This document shows, in pieces, positions 26,453-34,221 of a stretch of 64,000 nt of DNA (within the stretch, counting starts at the first letter, position 1; each line of letters opens with the position of its first letter). A program made the translations under genes and the position numbers. The notes under the pieces are model-generated. The model had not been told where the DNA came from. It ran no database searches and saw nothing but the letters and a program-made list of their open reading frames with translations. This DNA is from Flammeovirga kamogawensis. GTDB lineage: Bacteria > Bacteroidota > Bacteroidia > Cytophagales > Flammeovirgaceae. Location of the stretch: the NCBI RefSeq assembly GCF_018736065.1, contig NZ_CP076128.1, positions 2,356,001 to 2,420,000 on the forward strand, read 5' to 3'.

Positions 26453-27409
26453 ATGAAAACTTTATGTTACATTTTCTTATTTTTTACTCTTCCAACTTAT
26501 GCCGCTAAAGTAACATTAAGAGTAGATATGGCAGGTTTTAAAATACATACAGAAGGTATACATTTATCTGGAAATATAAATAACTGGAAACTTAAAGAAA
26601 CTCAACTTATAAATACAAAAGGTACTATTTATGAAATCACATTAGAAGTAGAACCGAAAAAAACATACGAATATAAATACTTTAATGGGGCAGAATGGAG
26701 CACTGGAGAGTATGCTTTTGGACCTTGTGCAAATGGAGGTTTTAGAACTATACAAGTTGATGGAGATTCTATTTTACCTATTGTACCCTATAACGGTTGT
26801 ACTGAAAAATTTGATTTGAAAGATAAAATAAGAATAGCATGTGTAGGCAATAGTATTACTTATGGGCACGGAATACCCGAACGTTTTGCCAACTGTTATC
26901 CCACTCAATTACAACATATGTTAGGTGAAAACTATCTAGTAAATAATTTTGGGAATTCTGGAAGAACTCTCTCTAAAGATGTAAATGATAGTTATTGGAG
27001 CACTGCTGCATTTACACAATCTCATACTACATTTCTACCCAATAAAGTAGTCATTATGTTAGGAACAAACGATTCTAAACCTCAGATATGGGATATTAGT
27101 AGTCAACATTTTGAAAGTGATTTGAATGCGTTCATTACTTCTTATCAGTCTTTATCAAGTAATCCAGAAATTTACTTAGCCACTCCTCCAATGATCTACC
27201 CTAATACTTTTGATATCAGAAACCAGATTGTTGAAAAAGAAATTATACCTATTCTAATCAAGGTAGCCAAAGAAAGAAATATTAAAATTATACCAATCCA
27301 TGAGGCTACCAAAAATATGAAAAAGGATTTTCCTGATGGTGTACACCCTAATTATAAAGGAGCAACGGTAATTGCAGAGGAAATTTACAAGAAGTTAATA
27401 CGTGAATGA
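26453..27409 (+). CDS. Exported SGNH-hydrolase with N-terminal glycan-binding-like domain
   Basis: 318 residues, signal peptide MKTLCYIFLFFTLPTYA. Residues about 18-115 form a small beta domain (LSGNINNWKLKETQL, YEYKYFNGAEWSTGEYAFG) like the starch-binding/CBM20-48 type. The C-terminal domain is an SGNH esterase: GNSITYGHG (Ser nucleophile), NNFGNSGRT, MLGTNDSK (Asn) and DGVHPN (Asp/His). It probably deacetylates a polysaccharide. Its binding domain recalls the modules of the lipoprotein at 532-1782, though sequence similarity is only at the motif level. Upstream gap holds no obvious promoter motif. Confidence 0.88.
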   Translation: MKTLCYIFLFFTLPTYAAKVTLRVDMAGFKIHTEGIHLSGNINNWKLKETQLINTKGTIYEITLEVEPKKTYEYKYFNGAEWSTGEYAFGPCANGGFRTIQVDGDSILPIVPYNGCTEKFDLKDKIRIACVGNSITYGHGIPERFANCYPTQLQHMLGENYLVNNFGNSGRTLSKDVNDSYWSTAAFTQSHTTFLPNKVVIMLGTNDSKPQIWDISSQHFESDLNAFITSYQSLSSNPEIYLATPPMIYPNTFDIRNQIVEKEIIPILIKVAKERNIKIIPIHEATKNMKKDFPDGVHPNYKGATVIAEEIYKKLIRE

Positions 27410-27589
27410 AACAGTCGGTATAATCAATTTTAAACTAACCTTATCCAACTACAACTTTATCTTGATTCATCATACTTATTACCAAATTGCATTAGCAGAC
27501 TAGGCTTTCTTTTCTTAAAATTGCAGCTTGGTAAAACACACCTTTATCACAAAACAAGCATATTACTTTATACTTTAAACCTACTTTTT

Positions 27590-28885
27590 TTGAAAAATTT
27601 ACTTATTACAATAATTGGTTTTTTGATGCTATCATGCACTTCTCAAAAAACAGAAAAGTGGACTAATTTTAAATCAAAATTTATAGAAGAGTATAATTGT
27701 CTCAATATTCCTCCGTTACAGTTAAGTTATCAACAAAATATTAAGGGAATAAAGGATTTAGATTCGATAAATATTCAAAATGCTTTTTTTGTCAACATTA
27801 AAGAGCGTTTATCTACTATAGATGTGAATAACTTATCAATAAAAGAACAGTTAGATTATGATTTAATTCAATACGAAACTGATTTAAATCTTGAAAGATT
27901 ACATTTAGAAAAACAATGGAAAAGTGCTATTGCTGATAGTATTTCTTCTAGAGGATTATCTACTCTAAAAAACGGGAAGGAATGGTATACCTACTTTCTA
28001 AAAAAATGGGTTGATAAAGAAGCTACTCCAGATAAAATTTATGCTTTTGGTTTAAAAGAAATTGATAGAGTTAAACGTAATATGAAATCTATTCAAATGC
28101 AATCTAGAATGGACAGTAGTACTTTTCAGAAATATATACGTTCACCTCATTTTTATTTTACTGATGTAGATTCAATACAACTTGCTTTTGAAAAGCTTAA
28201 AACTGAAATAGGTACAACTGCTTCACTCTATTTTCCTGATGTAGATAAAATCTCTCCTCTCATAATAAAGAAAGGAACTGAAAAGAGGATGGCTATTGCA
28301 CCTGCGTATTATATGGATACGCAACAGACATTTTATTACAACTACTTTGATACTCCCTATAACAAGCGACAAATTGCTTGGATTTACCTTCATGAAGGAG
28401 TCCCTGGGCATCATTACCAAATAGACTTAGAGAAAAAAACGAATAGGACTGCCCTACAAAAGAAATTTGAATATTACGGTTTTATTGAAGGTTATGCCGC
28501 ATATGTTGAAGAACTAGGAGTTACATTGGGTGCTTATAAAACAATGTATGATGAACTCGGCAAATGGGAATGGGATCTTATAAGATCTGTAAGAGTGAGT
28601 ATGGATGTTGGCTTAAATTATTACAATTGGACAGATGAAGAAGCCTTATTATTCTGGCAAAAACATATTCCCGGTCAAGATAATATTGCTCAACGTGAAA
28701 TTGCTAGAATGAAAAGGTGGCCGGCACAAGTGGTTACCTACAAATATGGTGGAAGTAAAATTTTAGAATGGAAAGAAAAAGCAGAGAAAAAAGAGGGATT
28801 TTCTTTATTAAACTTTCATGAGAAATTACTCCAATTTGGAAATACTCCTTTTTCCATTTTAGAAAAATATATCGATTTAGAATAG
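27590..28885 (+). CDS. DUF885-family zinc-peptidase-like lipoprotein
   Basis: 431 residues if translation begins at TTG 27590, which gives MKNLLITIIGFLMLSC, a correct lipobox. The frame is open further upstream (TTG at 27521) but would bury the signal. The family metal motif is HEGVPGHHYQ, with the later Glu in EGYAAYVEELG and the C-terminal RWPAQVVTYKYGG. DUF885 proteins are predicted metallopeptidases. Its last codons are included in a ~195-bp repeat found again at 29731. Confidence 0.8.
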   Translation: MKNLLITIIGFLMLSCTSQKTEKWTNFKSKFIEEYNCLNIPPLQLSYQQNIKGIKDLDSINIQNAFFVNIKERLSTIDVNNLSIKEQLDYDLIQYETDLNLERLHLEKQWKSAIADSISSRGLSTLKNGKEWYTYFLKKWVDKEATPDKIYAFGLKEIDRVKRNMKSIQMQSRMDSSTFQKYIRSPHFYFTDVDSIQLAFEKLKTEIGTTASLYFPDVDKISPLIIKKGTEKRMAIAPAYYMDTQQTFYYNYFDTPYNKRQIAWIYLHEGVPGHHYQIDLEKKTNRTALQKKFEYYGFIEGYAAYVEELGVTLGAYKTMYDELGKWEWDLIRSVRVSMDVGLNYYNWTDEEALLFWQKHIPGQDNIAQREIARMKRWPAQVVTYKYGGSKILEWKEKAEKKEGFSLLNFHEKLLQFGNTPFSILEKYIDLE

Positions 28886-29062
28886 ATTAAAATTATAGTA
28901 TAAAAAAACCTCGTTGGCAATACCAACGAGGTTTCATGAACTTAACTCTCTCAATTTTTTTATCACTTATCTACTAAGCGCATTCATCTAACTTCTGATT
29001 ATATAAACTACATTAATTGAATTTATGTTTCATATTAAACAAAGTAAATTACTAATAGATGT
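28868..29062 (+). repeat. ~195-bp direct repeat, copy 1
   Basis: Starts inside the last codons of the DUF885 gene and runs past its terminator. Copy 2 (29731-29926) matches with three or four changes. The pair flanks the 140-residue exported protein gene. Confidence 0.9.
28902..28937 (+). terminator. Intrinsic terminator, copy 1
   Basis: AAACCTCGTTGG pairs with CCAACGAGGTTT over CAATA. It ends the DUF885 gene. Confidence 0.8.
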
Positions 29063-29235
29063 AAACTATTTGTACTACCCTCTAACCTTTTAATTTATAC
29101 AATAAGAAGTCTTTAAATTTTATAAAATAGTTCACCTCATTCTCATTTATTTAGATAACTAATACTAACAAACTCATTCAATTACAAGATACTGTCGTTG
29201 AGTAAATTAACTTATAACAATTAAAATTAGAAACC
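29063..29235. other. AT-rich leader region
   Basis: Remainder of the 350-base gap before the next gene. I see no ORF, RNA or clear promoter motif here beyond AT-rich sequence. Confidence 0.5.
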
Positions 29236-29658
29236 ATGAAAAAGTTAATTTTATCATCTCTACTGTTTATCACTACACTTTTAACACTTCAAGCACAATC
29301 TTTTGAGACTGAAGTAGGAAAGCTCCAATATTTAAAAGATCATAACGCATTTATTTCTGAAACAACAATAGAAGATATAAATAAAGATAACACGGCAGAT
29401 GTTGCTTATTCTTACTCATACAATGCCAAAAAAGGTATCATGACAATTAATGTGATTAGTAAACCTGAATTTGCAAAATATGCTGAAGTAGCAGCTTCTA
29501 AAGCATATATACCATTAATGGAAGAATATGATATTAATTTGTCTGAATGTACCAGAGAAGCATATGATTATGATGTGAAATATGAAGTAACAATCACAAT
29601 GCCTTTAGATAAGAGTAAAATAAATATTAATCAGGATGATATTTATATCGCAAAATAA
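29236..29658 (+). CDS. Small exported protein of unknown function
   Basis: 140 residues with a signal peptide ending TLQAQ. Mature part: QSFETEVGKLQYLKDHN, then a helical stretch KYAEVAASKAYIPLMEEY, ending in a strand region. No family recognised. It lies between two ~195-bp direct repeats and has its own terminator, so it may have arrived with the duplication. Confidence 0.6.
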   Translation: MKKLILSSLLFITTLLTLQAQSFETEVGKLQYLKDHNAFISETTIEDINKDNTADVAYSYSYNAKKGIMTINVISKPEFAKYAEVAASKAYIPLMEEYDINLSECTREAYDYDVKYEVTITMPLDKSKININQDDIYIAK

Positions 29659-29679
29659 ATTTTGTAATAAACCATTTAG

Positions 29680-29709
29680 AGGTGTCAATATTAATTGACG
29701 CCTTTTTTT
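29680..29709 (+). terminator. Intrinsic terminator
   Basis: AGGTGTCAAT pairs with ATTGACGCCT across four bases, followed by seven T, 22 bases after the stop. Confidence 0.85.
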
Positions 29710-29730
29710 ATGTTCCTACATTTAGAATAT

Positions 29731-29926
29731 TATATCGATTTAGAATAGATTAAAATTATAGTATAAAAAAAACCTCGTTGGCAATACCAACGAGGTTTCA
29801 TGAACTTAACTCTCTCAATTTTTTTATCACTTATCTACTAAGCGCATTCATCTAACTTCTGTTTATATAAACTGCATTAATTGAATTTATGTTTCATATT
29901 AAACAAAGTAAATTACTAATAGATGT
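29731..29926 (+). repeat. ~195-bp direct repeat, copy 2
   Basis: Begins with the DUF885 gene's terminal codons (…IDLE stop), although no gene precedes it here, then repeats the terminator (29766-29802) and downstream sequence. It ends at the edge of the effector/immunity array. Confidence 0.9.
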
Positions 29927-29983
29927 GAAGTGATAAATCTATCTTAAAGTCAGAGTATGTTCTGTGGTAGTTTTATTCTTATC

Positions 29984-30064
29984 TTATTTATTAAAGTTAT
30001 ATATTTTAATTTCTTCTTTCTTTCCAAAGTTTCTCCAACCATCTTGATTTTTAAATTGAATCAT
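29984..30064 (-). pseudogene. Possible remnant of a divergent effector tip
   Basis: A 26-residue frame (MIQFKNQDGWRNFGKKEEIK then IYNFNK) follows the last copy of the 41-bp spacer, where the other units carry an effector C-terminus. Its end (W-x-x-F-x-KK-x-x-I-K) loosely resembles the effector's WKWDQLKKTKIKYAF ending. Could be chance. Confidence 0.35.
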
Positions 30065-30074
30065 TACATGTTTA

Positions 30075-30115
30075 TTTTCGAGCTAAACGTTTAATAAGAA
30101 TGTATATCAATCTTC
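30075..30115 (-). repeat. 41-bp inter-unit spacer, copy 4
   Basis: Overlaps the last codons of the fourth immunity-like gene and the bases after its stop. Shares GCTAAA and the ATAAnAATG-containing core with the other three. Confidence 0.75.
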
Positions 30116-30706
30116 ATCATATTCATAATGACCAAAAAATACTTCCCATTCATCAAAGGTTGGCAATGGCTCAGTAAAACTACTGTCTTTTTTCACGAAT
30201 AAACCGTCTCTTTGAACCAGAGTATATTTCTCAACTCTTCTCTTATAACCATCCAAGTACGTTACTCTCAAGGTTGTATCATCAACAACTTTTGAAATCA
30301 TTTCATCACTATCCATACCTGAATAATAGGATATATGCTCTAAATCAATTACCTCTTTTTCCTCATTTAAAGAAATTACCCCATAACCTCCAGTAAATGT
30401 TACTACAAATAATGAGGGATTAATTTTTCCAAAGATTCTAATGCTATCTTTATAAACACAATTCCTGAAATAAATTGTGTTTAATAAATCATAATCAGAA
30501 TTCTCCTTACAAACATTGAAATTAGGAACTCTAATAAAAGTACTCCTCAAAGTTTGCTCCCTTATAGATATTAATGTTCCTTTATCTAAGAATCTAATAT
30601 CTTGTCCCATTACTTTATTCAAAGGAAAGATAATAAATAACAGTAAGATAAAATGAAGTAATTTTCTATTATTCTTTTTTGTATCATTTACTAAACACAT
30701 ATGCAT
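30107..30706 (-). CDS. Exported immunity-like protein, paralogue 4
   Basis: 199 residues. After a basic N-region a hydrophobic stretch (LLHFILLLFIIFPLNKVMGQ) serves as signal peptide, so the protein is probably periplasmic. The N-terminal half differs from the other paralogues (DIRFLDKGTLISIREQ). From SGMDSDEMISKVVDD to the end it is nearly identical to paralogues 1 and 2, ending in FGHYEYDED. Its start overlaps the stop of the preceding effector-tip copy by 23 bases. No known family. Role as periplasmic immunity protein is inferred from pairing with the C39-like effector and its repetition. Confidence 0.75.
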   Translation of the reverse strand: MHMCLVNDTKKNNRKLLHFILLLFIIFPLNKVMGQDIRFLDKGTLISIREQTLRSTFIRVPNFNVCKENSDYDLLNTIYFRNCVYKDSIRIFGKINPSLFVVTFTGGYGVISLNEEKEVIDLEHISYYSGMDSDEMISKVVDDTTLRVTYLDGYKRRVEKYTLVQRDGLFVKKDSSFTEPLPTFDEWEVFFGHYEYDED

Positions 30707-31003
30707 ATTTTATTTGTGTTTTTTTTAAATCTTCCCACCTCCATAAATTATCTTCTCCCTTTTTAGGTTGATAATTTCTGCCTTCTTTATGAATATTTCT
30801 AGTATCATATACCTTTTGTTTTCTATACCCACTTTTCCCACTCTCCCTAACTTCCAGTCTTTCACTAACATCTCCGTATGGATCATCTACAATAATACCT
30901 TCATCATTGATTTCTTGTAATCGTACGATATGCCCTCTTCCTGAATCAGAAGAAAAGACGGGTAACAGCACTTCCTTTTTTGAGATATTTTTTAAGAGGC
31001 TGG
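30684..31003 (-). pseudogene. Orphan effector C-terminal domain, copy 4
   Basis: Homologous to the C-terminal ~110 residues of the C39-like effector: PVFSSDSGRGHIVRLQEIND, VDDPYGDVSERLEVRE, KKGEDNLWRWEDLKK, ending YAYVFSK. A net 5-base deletion shortly after the start of homology shifts the frame relative to PLKKYLKKG. Only an internal ATG (30971) could start it. The conserved His and DDPYG are present but the upstream catalytic Cys region is absent. Confidence 0.75.
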
Positions 31004-31044
31004 TTTTCTTGCTAAATTTTTAATAAGAATGTCTATCAATCCTT
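31004..31044 (-). repeat. 41-bp inter-unit spacer, copy 3
   Basis: Links paralogue 3 to effector-tip copy 4. Slightly diverged from copies 1 and 2. Confidence 0.75.
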
Positions 31045-31614
31045 ATCACGATCATAATGAATATAAAACTTTTCCCATTCCTTAAATGTTGCTATTGGCT
31101 CTGTAAAACTACTGTCTTTCTTCACTAGCATACCATCTCTTTGTACAAGGGTATATTTTTCTACTCTTTTTCTATAACCATCTAAATAGGTTACTTTAAA
31201 TGTAGTATCATTAATCACTCTCGTATATAATTCAAAATAGTCTGGGTCAAGAATATAAGCTATGGATCTTAAATCCACAACTTCATTTCTTTTATTTAAT
31301 GACATTAATCCATACCCTTCTCCAGCAGAAACAATATATAAAAAAGGATTAACTTCATTAAAAATGATAATACTATCTTTATAAACAAAAGCATTAATAT
31401 AAAAAGACGTCAACTCCTCTAACTTTGGGCTCCGTTTTGCCAATGGAAAATAAGGAACACGCAAATAAGGTCTGTTTCCCCACTCATCATAATCAAAAGA
31501 AAATTTTGTTCCTGCTTTTACTTTAGGAATTTCTTGAGCGATGATTTTATTTAGTGAAGTTAATACTAATATAAAAAATAATAAATTAAGTTTTTTTATG
31601 TAATTCTTATTCAT
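31036..31614 (-). CDS. Exported immunity-like protein, paralogue 3
   Basis: About 192 residues from the ATG at 31614 (MNKNYIKKLNLLFFILVLTS… signal). The most diverged copy: the mature start is EIPKVKAGTKFSFDYDEWGN. The C-terminal block is recognisable but changed (VINDTTFKVTYLDGYRKRVE, KEWEKFYIHYDRDKD). This is what one would expect of an immunity protein matched to a different effector variant. A further in-frame ATG at 31641 overlaps the preceding effector tip. Confidence 0.75.
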   Translation of the reverse strand: MNKNYIKKLNLLFFILVLTSLNKIIAQEIPKVKAGTKFSFDYDEWGNRPYLRVPYFPLAKRSPKLEELTSFYINAFVYKDSIIIFNEVNPFLYIVSAGEGYGLMSLNKRNEVVDLRSIAYILDPDYFELYTRVINDTTFKVTYLDGYRKRVEKYTLVQRDGMLVKKDSSFTEPIATFKEWEKFYIHYDRDKD

Positions 31615-31618
31615 TTTT

Positions 31619-31953
31619 CTAATTACTATATACAATTGCATATTTTATTTGAGTCTTTTTTTAATTTCCCCATTTCCAAAGATTATCTTCTCCTTTTTTA
31701 GGTTGATATTTATCAGTAGAATGATGATTACGAGTATCATATCCATTTCTAAGAGATTTAAGTAAATACCCACTTCCACCTTTCTCCCTAACATCCAACC
31801 TCTCACTAACATCACCATAAGGGTCATCCACAACTATTCCGTCATCGTTGATTTCCTGTAATCTAACAATATGTCCTCTTCCTGAATCAGAAGAAAAAGC
31901 TGATAACAGAACGGCATTTCCTTGTTTGAGGTATTTTTTTAAGATGTAATTTT
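31619..31953 (-). pseudogene. Orphan effector C-terminal domain, copy 3
   Basis: Reads KYLKQGNAVLLSAFSSDSG, GHIVRLQEINDDGIVVDDP and YGDVSERLDVREKGGSGYLL, then GEDNLWKWGN and a premature stop at 31671. The expected tail (IKK…IKYAIVYSN) continues in another frame to 31619. An extra A also lies near its start. No initiation codon in frame. It is the most diverged tip, like its partner paralogue 3. Confidence 0.72.
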
Positions 31954-31990
31954 CTAGCTAAATGTTTGATAAAAATGTAATTCAATCTTC
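31950..31990 (-). repeat. 41-bp inter-unit spacer, copy 2
   Basis: Nearly identical to copy 1 (32884-32924); spans the 3' end of paralogue 2 and the start of tip copy 3. Confidence 0.8.
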
Positions 31991-32578
31991 ATCATATTCA
32001 TAATGACCAAAAAATACTTCCCATTCGTCAAAGGTTGGCAATGGCTCAGTAAAACTACTGTCTTTTTTCACGAATAAACCGTCTCTTTGAACCAGAGTAT
32101 ATTTCTCAACTCTTCTCTTATAACCATCCAAGTACGTTACTCTCAAGGTTGTATCATCAACAACTTTAGAGATCATTTCATCGCTATCCATACCTATAAC
32201 ATATGATATATGCTTTAAATCCATGACTTCTTTTTTCTCATTTAATGATAAAGCAACATAACCATCACCAAATCGAATTATATATAAATATGGACTAATT
32301 TTACCATTTAGTGTAATACTATCACCACTACCTACACAATATAAATTATAACTGGAATTTATTGATTCATAATTGGCAATAGTCTTACAAACTGGAATTT
32401 TTTTCGTATTAAAATGAAAATCTTTCAATGTCTTATCTCTATATAAAATTACAGTCCCTTTTTCAATCAACTGTAAATCCTGACCTTTCAGATCACTTAT
32501 TTTCATTAAAATAAAAAGCAATAATATCAATTGTACTTTCTTAATATGACCTCTTTTATTTGCTGTATATAAATACAT
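31982..32578 (-). CDS. Exported immunity-like protein, paralogue 2
   Basis: 198 residues from the ATG at 32578. The frame is open much further upstream, but that part is only the effector tip read out of frame. The N-region is basic, followed by the hydrophobic stretch VQLILLLFILM and a likely cleavage after KGQ. The mature N-half (DLQLIEKGTVILYRDKTLKD) resembles paralogue 1; the C-terminal ~75 residues are almost identical to paralogues 1 and 4. The start overlaps the preceding effector-tip stop by 23 bases, favouring translational coupling. Confidence 0.75.
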   Translation of the reverse strand: MYLYTANKRGHIKKVQLILLLFILMKISDLKGQDLQLIEKGTVILYRDKTLKDFHFNTKKIPVCKTIANYESINSSYNLYCVGSGDSITLNGKISPYLYIIRFGDGYVALSLNEKKEVMDLKHISYVIGMDSDEMISKVVDDTTLRVTYLDGYKRRVEKYTLVQRDGLFVKKDSSFTEPLPTFDEWEVFFGHYEYDED

Positions 32579-32883
32579 ATTTAATTGTTGTTTTCTTAAT
32601 ATTTTCCCATTTCCATAGATTATCTTCTCCCATTTTTGGTTGAAAAGATTTTGAGTTTTTATCATGATCATTTCTAGTATCATAATCTCCCTCTTTAAAA
32701 TATCCACTTCCACCTTTCTCCCTAACTTCCAACCTCTCACTAACATCTCCGTATGGATCATCTACAATAATACCTTCATCATTGATTTCTTGTAATCGTA
32801 CGATATGTCCTTTATTTGATTTAGAAGAAAAGACGGATAACAGAACGGCATTTCCTTTTTTGAGATATTTTTTAAGAGGCTGG
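32556..32883 (-). pseudogene. Orphan effector C-terminal domain, copy 2
   Basis: An uninterrupted frame from PLKKYLKKGNAVLLSVFSSK to KWENIKKTTIKYVFIYSK and TAA at 32556-32558. It lacks only a start codon and the upstream enzyme part; homology begins abruptly at PLK, right after the 41-bp spacer. This is the best-preserved displaced tip and keeps GHIVRLQ and VDDPYGD. Confidence 0.8.
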
Positions 32884-32924
32884 TTTTCTAGCTAAATGTT
32901 TGATAAAAATGTAATTCAATCTTC
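32884..32924 (-). repeat. 41-bp inter-unit spacer, copy 1
   Basis: Joins paralogue 1 to tip copy 2. Four copies recur at intervals of 934, 946 and 929 bases, marking the unit boundaries. Confidence 0.8.
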
Positions 32925-33470
32925 ATCATATTCATAATGACCAAAAAATAACTCCCATTCATCAAATGTTGGCAATGGCTCAGTAAAACTACTGTCTTTT
33001 TTTACGAATAAACCGTTTCGTTGGACGAGAGTATATTTCTCAACTCTTCTCTTATAACCATCCAAGTACGTTACTCTCAAAGTTGTATCATCAACAACTT
33101 TAGAGATCATTTCATCGCTATCCATACCTATAATATATGATATATGAAGTAAATCCATCACTTCTTTTTTCTCATTTAATGATAAAACCCCATAACCATC
33201 ACCGAGACCAATAATATATAAGTATGGACTAACTTTACCATATAGTGTAATACTATCAGTACGACCTACACAAAGTGAATTATAGCTAGAATTTATCGAT
33301 TCATAATTTGAAAGAGTTTTATAAACTGAAATTTTCCTCGTTCTAAATCGAAAATTTTCCAATGTCTTATCAGAATATGAAATTATCATCCCTTTTTCAA
33401 TCAACTTCAAATCTTGAGCTTTTAGATCACTGATTATCATCAAAATAAAAAATAACAATATAAACTTCAT
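32916..33470 (-). CDS. Exported immunity-like protein, paralogue 1
   Basis: 184 residues from the ATG at 33470 (MKFILLFFILMIISDLKAQ, a clean signal peptide), 31 bases after the effector stop. An in-frame ATG at 33524 overlaps the effector gene instead. The mature protein starts DLKLIEKGMIISYSDKTLEN; the C-terminal part is VVDDTTLRVTYLDGYKRRVE then KKDSSFTEPLPTFDEWELFF. It directly follows the only effector gene that still has its upstream part, so it is probably the cognate immunity protein. No known family. Confidence 0.78.
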   Translation of the reverse strand: MKFILLFFILMIISDLKAQDLKLIEKGMIISYSDKTLENFRFRTRKISVYKTLSNYESINSSYNSLCVGRTDSITLYGKVSPYLYIIGLGDGYGVLSLNEKKEVMDLLHISYIIGMDSDEMISKVVDDTTLRVTYLDGYKRRVEKYTLVQRNGLFVKKDSSFTEPLPTFDEWELFFGHYEYDED

Positions 33471-33501
33471 TTTATTAATATGACCACTATTAATTTCCTT
33501 T

Positions 33502-34221
33502 TTATTTGCTGTAAATAAATGCATATTTAATTTTTGTTTTTTTTAATTGATCCCATTTCCAAAGATTATCTTCTCCTATTTTTGGTTGAAAATCATCTGA
33601 ACTTTTATCATGATTATTTCTTGTATCATATTGATCCACACCTTTTTTTAAATAACCACTTCCATCTTTCTCCCTAACTTCCAACCTTTCACTAACATCT
33701 CCGTATGGATCATCTACAATAATACCTTCATCATTGATTTCTTGTAATCGTACGATATGTCCTTTATTTGATTTAGAAGAAAAGACGGATAACAGTACTG
33801 CATTTCCTTTTTTGAGATATTCTTTTAAAGGTGTTATCTTTTCTTTTTTTCCTGAATCAATAGCCAAATACTTCGCTTTTACACCAAAACTTTTTGCTAA
33901 CTTTGTCCATACTGCGGATTGAATTCTAATAGCAAACTCTCCTGTTTTAGTATTTTTACCGTATTTCCAAATTAATCCATTAACACCTTCATTAAATATT
34001 TTATTTATATTTTTTTCTTCTAAGAAAATATCCATAATACTTCCTCCATCATCTTTACTTACATCCTCTAACCTTATTATTCCATTTTTTAATAGAGTAG
34101 ATTGAGTGGTAAATAATTTCAAAAAAAGTGATTGTTTCTTTTCTGAATTACTTGAAAAAACATAAAGAAAAGTTCTTACTGTTGGTAATATACAGTTGTG
34201 TATTAGAATTAAGATATCCAC
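33502..34221 (-). CDS. C39/papain-like cysteine peptidase domain, putative effector (C-terminal part)
   Basis: 239 codons in this frame (GTG at 34221 is unlikely to be a genuine start). Key features: Cys 10 in HNCILPTVRTFLY, a possible nucleophile; His 155 in GHIVRLQEIND; and Asp 170/171 in VDDPYGD. This Cys…His…Asp order with 'GHhVxh…DPYG' resembles C39-like peptidases and peptidoglycan amidase effectors. Tail: GEDNLWKWDQLKKTKIKYAF. The frame overlaps that of the upstream part (34148-34501) by 74 bases, so one gene appears frameshifted between about 34195 and 34221, just before the Cys. No signal peptide. Effector role is inferred from the paired exported paralogues. Confidence 0.7.
   Translation of the reverse strand: MDILILIHNCILPTVRTFLYVFSSNSEKKQSLFLKLFTTQSTLLKNGIIRLEDVSKDDGGSIMDIFLEEKNINKIFNEGVNGLIWKYGKNTKTGEFAIRIQSAVWTKLAKSFGVKAKYLAIDSGKKEKITPLKEYLKKGNAVLLSVFSSKSNKGHIVRLQEINDEGIIVDDPYGDVSERLEVREKDGSGYLKKGVDQYDTRNNHDKSSDDFQPKIGEDNLWKWDQLKKTKIKYAFIYSK

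Noticed and set aside
31645-31833. 62-codon frame rich in Met/Leu/Ile on the minus strand
   Set aside because: It is the effector-tip copy 3 read in a wrong frame; the correct frame gives the conserved GHIVRLQ/DDPYGD sequence.
32579-32761. Upstream extension of immunity paralogue 2 starting at 32761
   Set aside because: These codons are the effector-tip copy 2 out of frame; the paralogue's homology starts at 32578.
30075-32924. CRISPR array
   Set aside because: Repeats are 41 bp but about 930 bp apart and separated by coding units; no short spacers or cas genes.
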